DNA of 64,000 bases from an uncultured SAR116 cluster alpha proteobacterium. GTDB taxonomy: Bacteria; Pseudomonadota; Alphaproteobacteria; Puniceispirillales; Marisalimonadaceae. A program made the translations under genes and the position numbers. How positions within the stretch are numbered: position 1 is the first letter of the stretch; every line of letters starts with the position of its first letter. Shown piece after piece: positions 11,901-19,100 of the stretch. The stretch spans positions 1-64,000 of the forward strand of contig CABZSR010000007.1 in the NCBI GenBank assembly GCA_902528415.1. Direction: 5' to 3'. The notes beneath the pieces are model-generated. The model worked only from the letters and a program-made list of their open reading frames with translations, was not told the origin of the DNA and did no database searches.

Positions 11901-12358
11901 GTATCATAATTATTAAAAGATGAGGCCAATGCTTTTCCTGCTTCTAAAGCAACAGTGCGAGCAGCAATACTATCAGGGTTACTTGCAACGTCTTGTAGAG
12001 AATCAAAAAATCTTCCAATGAAAATACCTAAATCACTTCCTGAAGGTAACAACATATCTTCTAAATCGCTTAATTTTGAGACTAACTCATTTAGCATTTC
12101 ATAGTCTGATTGAGATGACCTGGTTTTATCGGACAAGTATGCATCAAATGATCTTTTAACTCTTGCAACTCTTACCCCTAGACCAGAATTATCTGACACA
12201 TTAGTTGGTCCTCCAGAGACGCCTGCAACTTCAGTAATATCTGCGCTTCTTTTATTATAACCTTCTGTATTAATATTAGCTATATTTTGACCGGTAACAG
12301 ATAAAGCTTGTCTATAGGCTTGTACCCCAGTTTTTCCGATTTCAAATAAAGAAGCCAT
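5978..12358 (-). CDS. flgK: Giant flagellar hook-associated protein 1 FlgK (2126 aa)
   Basis: N-term MASLFEIGKTGVQAYRQALSVTGQNIANINTEGYNKRSADITE and C-term AGVNLDEEAAHLLEFQQAYQASARILQTAKELFQSLIEVV are FlgK; long central repetitive insert. Confidence 0.93.
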   Translation of the reverse strand: MASLFEIGKTGVQAYRQALSVTGQNIANINTEGYNKRSADITEVAGVSGGPTNVSDNSGLGVRVARVKRSFDAYLSDKTRSSQSDYEMLNELVSKLSDLEDMLLPSGSDLGIFIGRFFDSLQDVASNPDSIAARTVALEAGKALASSFNNYDTQLKNFNSSVLKQVDIKLTEVNLNLDQLSKVNSLISTSGIKDASNDVLDARDKLLKDLSKILNFTVNFDETGAAEIRLGDSGNGVNILKRNNAAILTSASDENNISIIVNKQGIKSTATFSSGILSGISQFYSLVRLVQSEISSLAEQFSNEINNIQTSGINLNGQTGKAMFSVNSMTPKANYNNKSSLSFNIVESDPSNILQEKIYVNYNNTNNEWKIRDSVGVSFTRGNLLNFNGYQIEVIGEPEDNDGFIISPSTTKSGAMQFNLTNPKDFAASSKNLISKSSANVGEVELNLIGTIQQPKLGHPPQIKDVFTSSNNPLVATSFLQDGPISTIQPSIKSINLSSIGNQSSGTITISDADIKGFSSFKITLANGNEVNLSSAATDPGDGIKSVEEFADLLNSGLMLDGKSQHDFRKYGLFASGANGYLTIASSESDISNASIFSKGNSFSASISNISALAALPSKIQIFTRDGRHVSGTTLDASEVASLIKKENGFLESAEYRNDYLNNNYRGMNLSRKTASGDYVSSFGSNLSYNEQSTDMDGLLTTKTVTSGSLTLDGEKIYSKELNSHISIACEKDESTRTFTVTGYDLDGLYQTETITGGNIVTVTGSKIFSKVRSISIDGNSAGKISIGTEAIGYSLNITNSDNVVKTINVPVGTNAYYSANKLKTDLAGTGVNVSASTKVMLGPLDEGTSGSITFDLKAKNSNAVSINASVAASDLSALAKSINEYSSQTGLIANVTGDSKKIIIDSKDGYDVNLKNISAPSDFFLETFGENFDRLSENNSQLNSKLLIDVSNNNKTSANIKGELKFVSSESFSTQINTGVVNSATLDSLTNGYIKVDRNKTGEKVTINPEVFNSLDNSLGAPDGKKAVVGLSKYGLDINQKDYKLFVNDDDSLYTSNNPGAAGTISLNGALKDANDLNSVVTIYCSATETGNKFTVTGTNASGTVITEEITGVGSSNTAIGSTKFTTITSIVSSATTSGNIKIGTIGRNDINDDDSLVELTTFSSGALTMDGVLSTSNYLGAQIEIKSRQDTTGTSFVISGTDLDNKVISETILGSNGGVVTTTNIFKTVTSINSSGTNNGSIRIGTKAADGNWNTTIDANALNADTEKEISTAILSSLRSETPTSQLKGIVLNSLPKDGQSVDLSFEGQIFRLNMTSGELLVEGPEENRIKARFNGTSENITNSIATAQSGTASNALTMNGINSVVDSDGLVVNQTVGNNSNFNITGALSSLASSSLNSRITISSPTNNTSATFTITGTDIDGNAQTETITGINNNSVTGTKYFKTVTQISTDNNANDIYVGATPGFGSGTRVSITSTSNESDKTFTIVGTDTDGQSKTETIIGPTQGNTVTSLGLFKTITTITPNINTSGNIEIGTAPGFELIATAEGTVEGAQFELVSNTANTMNAESFGLKKAKASLVGNFVVQPTASDPAISIEVTENYVTTNFSIKFNDSNVPVFFNSEGSALSGSPPSGISLSWSESSGITDDVSLFNNNLSAGVPIITDGTLSTTDVDGMMISKSPLAGALTLDGVLNGSKALNGKITVLCNGNETGNSFVVNGYDTSGVYRTETITGVSGGTALGSISFSEVLSISASNNTAGTIEIGVQATHVTIDPQVITITPAGNDLGEKYTIVGLDQFGNTQTEVITAQAAGAKVVGEKVFSQITSITPASASASTVKVGTQKVGRLTLSHTIDDVNFKMDGSPNANRLYGIKTQDIRATVDNDGLKITSFSGKPVKIDIPNNSIQNSVAEKVNISDLPPEDLITIVMGKGARKISAEFDKVPENKSVKSDFDPELTIKVDANNKNKVEIFDKKSGHSIASRILDVNRVFEVNNSKFQFSEEPILSNSFEFSTNLDGKGDNRNILNILSLQGEDKTGENRGNFQKTFNITVSKIGSNVQASKLSLDSASNILEAAEASQSEFAGVNLDEEAAHLLEFQQAYQASARILQTAKELFQSLIEVV
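6806..10245 (-). repeat. At least seven diverged ~75-95 aa repeats within flgK
   Basis: Repeated pattern GxLTLDGxL...ITIxxxxNETGxxFTVTGTDxxGxxxTETITG...TGTxxFKTVTSI...AGxIxIGT; approximate copies at 9972-10245, 8905-9185, 8600-8872, 7950-8216, 7729-7945, 7037-7298, 6806-7034. Confidence 0.85.
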
Positions 12359-12691
12359 TTACTTTTCTTTCTTTAATTGAAAATGTGGTTGAAATTGTTT
12401 AATAAGTGCTTCTGCTATACCAAAATTATTTTTCTTAGATAAAATTTGGGAATATTCTATGTCAAGCATATTATTAAATGTATCTTGAGCCTCAGAACTA
12501 AAAACCCCTTCAGCTAGCCTACTTTGTCTTGCCTGTTTTAACATTTGATGTACAAAGATAGACTCGAACTGCTCTGCTACATTTTTTAAGTCTTGATTAT
12601 TTCTTTCTTTTAAAAACAAAGAATTTTGATCTTGTGAAACCTTTGTTGCAAGAAAATTAATATGATTTGTTTTTGAAATAGAATTATCCAT
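12359..12691 (-). CDS. flgJ: FlgJ-like rod assembly protein, rod-binding domain only (no muramidase domain)
   Basis: 110 aa; LKNVAEQFESIFVHQMLKQARQSRLAEGVFSSEAQDTFNNMLDIEYSQILSK. Confidence 0.85.
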   Translation of the reverse strand: MDNSISKTNHINFLATKVSQDQNSLFLKERNNQDLKNVAEQFESIFVHQMLKQARQSRLAEGVFSSEAQDTFNNMLDIEYSQILSKKNNFGIAEALIKQFQPHFQLKKEK

Positions 12692-12702
12692 TAACTCTAC
12701 CT

Positions 12703-13827
12703 TTAAATAATAATCATTTGCGCTCTAAGAGCACCAGCAGCTCGTAAAGCTTCTAAAATTGCAACTAAATCCGCACTAGTAGTACCTATTGCGTTAATTG
12801 CATCAACTACATCCGCCAAGGATGTTCCTGCGTCAAAAACGAAAGCTGACGCTTTGTCTGCACCTGCCTCTATGTCAGTATCATTTTCAGTATTAGCAGC
12901 AGTCGTAGTTGTAACGTTACCTGCATCGTCATATAAAACTTGGCCAGGAGTTGTGTTAGTATCTTCATTGACTTTAACTGTTAGACTACCGTGACTTACT
13001 GCCGCCGGTGTAACTCTTACGTCTCCTCCTATTACAATTGTTCCAGTTCTTGCATTTACAACCACCTTGGCAATTGGTGACGCTGGATCAACCTCTATAT
13101 TTTCAAGTAAACTCATAAAACTAACTTTTTGAGATGAGTCTTTAGGCGCCCTAACTGAAATAGAGGTATGATCTAGAGCTTTAGCAACGTCTGGGCCAAA
13201 TACTTTATTAATTTCTTCTGTAATACGATTGGCAGTTGTAAAATCTCCTTGATGAAGATTCATTACAAAGTTATTTGAATTTATAAATGGTGCTTCAACC
13301 ATCCTTTCTACGGTAGCTCCATTAGCTATTGTACCGACAGTAGGAATATTAACAGACATTGAAGAACCATCAGCACCTTCTACCCCAAAACCACCTACTG
13401 CTAAATTTCCTTGTGCAATTGCGTAAGTTTTTCCATCAGCGCCTTTTAAAGGTGTCATTAAAAGAGTTCCTCCTCTCAAGCTTTTTGCTTTACCCATTGA
13501 AGAAACCGTAACACCAATTTTTTGGCCAATTTTTACAAAGGGATCTAAGTCGGCAGTAATCATCACTGCAGCAGAATTTTTTCCACTTAAACTGCCTGTA
13601 TCAATATTCATCCCAAATTGAGATATAGTTGATTGCATACTTTGCAGAGTAACTCCTAGAGAAGAGTCACCAGTTCCGTCTAGGCCTACAACAATTCCAT
13701 AACCCATTAATTGATTAGTTCTAATTCCTGCAAAACTAACCATATCTTTTAATCTATCTGCCATTACTTCATTAGTAATGAATAAGAATAAGAAATTAAC
13801 TAATATAATTTTTTTTAAGCTTTTCAT
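12703..13827 (-). CDS. flgI: Flagellar P-ring protein FlgI
   Basis: 374 aa; [33 protein letters not shown] and [18 protein letters not shown]. Confidence 0.97.
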   Translation of the reverse strand: MKSLKKIILVNFLFLFITNEVMADRLKDMVSFAGIRTNQLMGYGIVVGLDGTGDSSLGVTLQSMQSTISQFGMNIDTGSLSGKNSAAVMITADLDPFVKIGQKIGVTVSSMGKAKSLRGGTLLMTPLKGADGKTYAIAQGNLAVGGFGVEGADGSSMSVNIPTVGTIANGATVERMVEAPFINSNNFVMNLHQGDFTTANRITEEINKVFGPDVAKALDHTSISVRAPKDSSQKVSFMSLLENIEVDPASPIAKVVVNARTGTIVIGGDVRVTPAAVSHGSLTVKVNEDTNTTPGQVLYDDAGNVTTTTAANTENDTDIEAGADKASAFVFDAGTSLADVVDAINAIGTTSADLVAILEALRAAGALRAQMIII

Positions 13828-13838
13828 TTATAAATTTC

Positions 13839-14504
13839 CTAAAACGGTGATATTGCTCTAAAAATCTTACTTCCCCATCCGGGTTTTGTGGCGCTATCTA
13901 ATATTCCTGCGCCAACGTATTCAATTTGTGCCTCTGCGATTTTTGCTGACGAAACTGAATTTGTAGTAGATATATCTTGAGGCCTAATTATCCCACTTAA
14001 TCTGATATATTCTGTACCTTCAGTTATCCTTAATTTCTTTTGTCCTTTAATTTCTAAATTACCATTTGGAAAAACTCTAACAACAGTAGCAGAAAGTGTT
14101 CCACTCAAACTATTTGATTGGTTAGTGGCCATAGAGCCTGAAAAAGAGTTCGTTTTGGAAGCACTACCTCCCAATCCTGCAAAATTTCTTAATATTCCAG
14201 TTGGGCCAACCTCAGCTCCAATCGTATCAGTTTTTCCAGATGAATTTGTGACTGCTTTGTTAGAAGAAAAAGTTTCACTTAAAGTAACTGACAAAATGTC
14301 ACCAACTTTCTTAGCTCTTCTGTCTGATGAAAAAAGACCTGCCGAAGTAGCACTAAAGATTGCACCGTTTGATGGATTTTCACTATTGAACTCTTCAAAT
14401 GATGGTGTCAGCGGTTTAAATTGTTTATTATTGACTTCTTCCACATAAGTTGAACAACCATTAATGAATAAAATAGAAACAATAATAATTAATTTTTTCA
14501 TCAT
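13839..14504 (-). CDS. flgH: Flagellar L-ring lipoprotein FlgH
   Basis: 221 aa; lipobox FINGCS; GDILSVTLSETFSSNKA, GNLEIKGQKKLRITEGTEYIRLSGIIRPQDIS. Confidence 0.96.
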   Translation of the reverse strand: MMKKLIIIVSILFINGCSTYVEEVNNKQFKPLTPSFEEFNSENPSNGAIFSATSAGLFSSDRRAKKVGDILSVTLSETFSSNKAVTNSSGKTDTIGAEVGPTGILRNFAGLGGSASKTNSFSGSMATNQSNSLSGTLSATVVRVFPNGNLEIKGQKKLRITEGTEYIRLSGIIRPQDISTTNSVSSAKIAEAQIEYVGAGILDSATKPGWGSKIFRAISPF

Positions 14505-14514
14505 AACCTCTTAA

Positions 14515-15300
14515 TTATAGATTCTGACTTATAAATCTAAGCATATCATCCACACCAGATATTGCTTTTGAGTTTACTTCATAGGCTCTTTGCGTTTCAA
14601 TCATATCGACTAATTCTTGAACTACATTTACATTTGAACTTTCAAGGGCCCCTTGAACTAAACTGCCAAAACCATTTTCAAAAGGATTGGCTACAACTGG
14701 AACACCACTTCCAGGTGTCTCTACCAACATTGACTGTCCAATTGGTTGTAAACCTCTAGAATTTGGAAAATCTGCCAACTGAAACTGTCCAACTTCTTCT
14801 GCCTCAACCTCACCTGGGTTTTGAACAGAAACAATCCCGTCAGCAGAAATATTTATATTTGTAACACCCTCAGGTATAGCTATTTCAGGTTGAATTACAT
14901 ATCCAGATGCTGTTGTTATAAGACCTTCAGCATTCCTACCAAAAGCGCCATTTCTTGTATAACCAACTCTTCCATCAGGCATTAAAACCTGAAAAAACCC
15001 TGAACCATCTATTGATACATCTAATGCATTGTCTGAAGAAACTATATTACCTTGTGAAAACAATTTATCTGCATTAATAATACGAACACCTGTTCCTACT
15101 GAAAATGCAGAATTTGATTTTGTTTCTCCTGAAGTTTGTGCACCAGATGCTTTTATAACTTGATATAAAAGTGTTTCAAAATTTGCTCTATCTCTCTTAA
15201 AACCTGTAGTATTCACGTTAGCTAAGTTATTGGCAATAACCTGCATTCTACTATTTTGAGCATTTAAACCAGTTTTTGCAACGTGCATCGCATTAGACAT
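14515..15300 (-). CDS. flgG: Flagellar distal rod protein FlgG
   Basis: 261 aa; NLANVNTTGFKRDRANFETLLYQ and ESSNVNVVQELVDMIETQRAYEVNSKAISGVDDMLRFISQNL. Confidence 0.97.
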   Translation of the reverse strand: MSNAMHVAKTGLNAQNSRMQVIANNLANVNTTGFKRDRANFETLLYQVIKASGAQTSGETKSNSAFSVGTGVRIINADKLFSQGNIVSSDNALDVSIDGSGFFQVLMPDGRVGYTRNGAFGRNAEGLITTASGYVIQPEIAIPEGVTNINISADGIVSVQNPGEVEAEEVGQFQLADFPNSRGLQPIGQSMLVETPGSGVPVVANPFENGFGSLVQGALESSNVNVVQELVDMIETQRAYEVNSKAISGVDDMLRFISQNL

Positions 15301-15333
15301 ATTAAACTCCTTATTATTAATATAGAAGTATAA

Positions 15334-15350
15334 TGCAATACATATGCCAA
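15334..15350 (-). promoter_or_regulatory. Sigma-54-type promoter upstream of flgG
   Basis: Minus strand TTGGCATATGTATTGCA. Confidence 0.75.
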
Positions 15351-15364
15351 TTTATAGTGGATTA

Positions 15365-16117
15365 TTAACTCGGCATTCTCATTAGAGATGCTGTAGCTTC
15401 ATCAATTTCTTTTGCTGTAGTAACAAACTTTACATTTATTTCGTAAGCTCTTGACTGATCGATACCTGCGACAAGCTCGTCTACCGATTTTACATTGGAA
15501 CCCTCTAAAAATCCACTTAATAACACTGTTCTATTATCCGCTGCAGGTATAGATCCATCTATTGGCCTTACAAATCCATCAATTGTCTTTGCCAAGGGTA
15601 CTTCAGATCCAAAAGTTGTAGCCAATTGTGCAACTTTTATTTTTTGACCAAGGGGTGAATTTAGTGGCTCGATTTCTATTATTCCATCACCTGACACCGA
15701 AATTCTTCTATGTGGTGGAACTATAATTGGTTCAAGATCTACACTAAGTGGTTGAGTTCCAGTCCCATCTCTTAAAGTTCCATCTGCAGAAACTGTAAAG
15801 TCTCCCCTACGAGACAACGCCACTTTGCCATTAGAAGGCTTAACAATAAAATACCCACTCCCGTCAACACTTAAATCAAGGGGTGCGCCTGTTTGCTGCA
15901 TAGGGCCAGGAGTCGAATCAAATCCGCCAGGTTCTTGAAGTGCTAATACCCTAGGGTCTATACCTTTATCACGATCCAAGTACACAGAGGAAAAGTTAAT
16001 TTGCACATCTTTTTGAAACCCTGTCACGCCTATGTTAGCCAAGTTTTGTGCTGTAACTGATTGATTGTCTCTCAAAATATTCATGCTATTGAGAGCTGTG
16101 TAAATACTGCGATCCAT
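15365..16117 (-). CDS. flgF: Flagellar proximal rod protein FlgF
   Basis: 250 aa; MDRSIYTALNSMNILRDNQSVTAQNLANIGVTGFQKD. Confidence 0.93.
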   Translation of the reverse strand: MDRSIYTALNSMNILRDNQSVTAQNLANIGVTGFQKDVQINFSSVYLDRDKGIDPRVLALQEPGGFDSTPGPMQQTGAPLDLSVDGSGYFIVKPSNGKVALSRRGDFTVSADGTLRDGTGTQPLSVDLEPIIVPPHRRISVSGDGIIEIEPLNSPLGQKIKVAQLATTFGSEVPLAKTIDGFVRPIDGSIPAADNRTVLLSGFLEGSNVKSVDELVAGIDQSRAYEINVKFVTTAKEIDEATASLMRMPS

Positions 16118-16144
16118 AATCTTTTCCTCTTATTTTTCGATAAA

Positions 16145-19100
16145 TTATGTCCTAATTTGAATGATTGCTTGAGTTAAGCTTGTATTAGTTTCAATTGTTT
16201 TTGCATTCGCCTGAAAGTTTCTCTGCGCTGTTATTAAGTTTACAAGTTCTTCGGTAATATCAACATTAGATCTTTCTAGTGAACCAGAGAGTATCGTTCC
16301 ATATCCATCAGCTCCTGCCTCTCCAACTGCGGCAACACCTGAGACCGAAGTTTCAACGTACGTTGCGTTACCAACTTGCTTGAGGCCATTCTGGTTATTA
16401 AAGTTTACCATTACAAGTCGTCCAAGTGCAATATTCAATCCGTTTGTATAGTTAGCACTAACCAATCCGTTAGCTGCTACATCCAAACCATCTAACTTAC
16501 CAACAGTTTGTCCATCTTGCGTAACTGTTCTAACATTAAAGTCAGAAGCAAACTGTGTTGAACCATCGAAATTTAAGTCTAAGTCAATGGAAAGAGCATT
16601 AGTACCAGCTGCAGCGTCTGCTGCAAAGTCACCTTGATATCCAACTTTTTGAATAGGACTTACTAAGTTACCTTGAGTATCAAATGTCAACTCTCCTGGT
16701 CTTATGAAAACTTTAGCAAAAGTACCATCAGTTGTTGGGGTCCAGGCATTATCTGGAGCAAGAGTCGTAGTTGTTCCAGCATCATTAACGTATAAAGATT
16801 GACCTGTATCTGATTTAGCTATTGTATTTGCCATGTTAACAAATGAAGGAGTAGTTCCAGTTACCAATTCGAGGTTGTCTAAACCCATACGTGCACTAGC
16901 TGAAACGAATATTTTACTTTTTAATCCAGTTGTGCCAGTAGTAAACGTAAACGAGTTACTTGTAGAGTTGTAAACAACAGTAACTCCATTTACTGTGTTA
17001 CCTGAAGTATCTTCCATTTGATTAATTCTTGATTGAAGAGCCGTTGCTAAAGAAGTTCCATTATAAACTCCTTCAGGAACTTGAATAGCAGCTGTAATAT
17101 CGTTAACGTTTACAACAAAAATTGTCTCTTCAGCAGCATCGGATAAGAAAAAATCCTCTGATAAATCCTCGTTAGATGTTCTACCATTTAAAACTGCTGG
17201 TTCTGACTTTAAACCTTTACCCGAGGTATCTGCTGTTACAGTCGTAATTGCATTAGTAGCGTTTATTCCTAAGAGAGCACTTGTACCCCCTGTTCCAGCA
17301 TTAGATGCAGTAGCAACACCGTCAACTATTGCTAATCTTCCTATTTCAATATTAGATGACGCTTGTCCACCGTCTCCAACACCAACAGCTGAATTTGCTG
17401 GTATATTTTCACCAGTTGTACCACTGGCAATGCTAAATTTTCTTGTAAGATTATTATAAGATACTTCAACTCCAAAAGCCTGTTGAGTGTCAGCAGCTAT
17501 CTGGTCACCTGTAAACAAGACTGATTCTGCTTTTAATAAAGCACCACCACCAATGTTTGATGAGGCTTTATTAGTTTGTGTTTTTAAACCAATTGCATTT
17601 GCACTGTTACCTTCTCCAGGTCCGTATGCTGAAAATGAGAACATTTTACTGGCCGTTGAAGTACCTATTTTAGAGGGAATACCTTGCAGAGTAAAATTTT
17701 GGGATGAAAAATCATATGCAATTCTTAAGGCAGGATCATTTTCATCTACCCAATCATCTGAACTTGATACATCTTGTGTAATGACTGAATCTATCTCATG
17801 TTGAAGAGCTGTAGTTCCACCAGCACCTCTTATTAAACCAGTAAAACTAGTTGCTGTTTTACCAGTATATTCAATGAGTTCATTACCAATTCTAATAAAA
17901 CCGTTATCTTCAAAATCAGCAGTTGAGTCAACTGTAAGAGTAGTAGCAGTTGTTGTTAGTTGCGCGCTTACGTCTGTACTCCTCGAGGCTAATCCAAGAT
18001 TTTCTACACTATCAAATAAACTTAGAGTTGTTGTTGCTGCTACAGATTTGCTTTCACTGTTATCAACACCTCTGGTTATACCAGTTAAAGTTGTTCCGGT
18101 TTTACCAGTATAAGTAATTATTTCATCACCTAATTTAAATTTCCCAGGTGCGTCTGCACTAGCAGCTGTAAATCCGGCGGTCGTTCCCACAGTTAACGTT
18201 TCTGAGTCAGGTGGTAAAAAAGTAATTGATGTATTATCAGGTATAATTGCTGTTGTGGCAGCGCTTATTGTTATAACTGCATTGTTAATAGCTGTAACTG
18301 TCGTACCTACTGTTACACCAGCGACTTCGACAATGTCACCGACTGATATATTAGTGTTTGCATCAACCGTTATATTGGTTGCTCCCTCTGCAACTTCACC
18401 GTTAATAAGTACTTGAGCCCCTAAACCGTCTTCATCAACAAAACTTAATTCACCTCCAACAATATCCGCAGTAGCTGCATTTGATAAAGTAATAGTTGTA
18501 CCTGTGATCCCAGTTACGGTTGTATTAGCAGGTATATTAGTTCCAAAAACAGCATCTCCAACTGCAATATTGGTAGCATCTAATACAGCTAGAGTTGTTG
18601 CTGTACCACCTGTTACGTCAACAGTTCCAGTGGTATGACTACTAGCTAAAAAAGTAACTTTTGTGCCTGCAGCTGTTGCTGAATTAGCATTTAATACGGC
18701 TGTAGGATTTGCACTTAGTTGTAGTTGTCTGTCATTTGTAATTGCAATAACTCTAGTACCTGCTGTTATTCCAGCTCCTACAACCCTGTCCCCTATCCTA
18801 ATACCTTTTGTTCCACCGTCAACTGTAAGAAGATCAGAGTTTGTAGCACCAGCCGCAGTTCTCTCATATATAACGTTGGTACCAGCTGTGCCTGCTGTTC
18901 TTCCGGCAGTAGCTGGTGTAGCCGTAAGTGTAGTACTTCTTAAAATATCAGTAAAGTCACTCATAATTCCGTCAGTGAAAGTAACTAATTTGACAGTTGC
19001 ATCGTCTTGGGCAGTAGCTTTTGTAGTGCCATTGACTTCCCTGGTAACTCCCGTAAATGATGTAGCGGTAGTACCAGTATAATTCACTTGTTCAGTACCT

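Noticed and set aside
18663-19082. Plus-strand ORFs opposite flgE (17487-17804, 17874-18113, 18663-19082, 19344-19565)
   Set aside because: Antisense to strongly supported flgE; V/P/S-rich products are what an antisense frame of T/G/A-rich repeats gives; no RBS or family.
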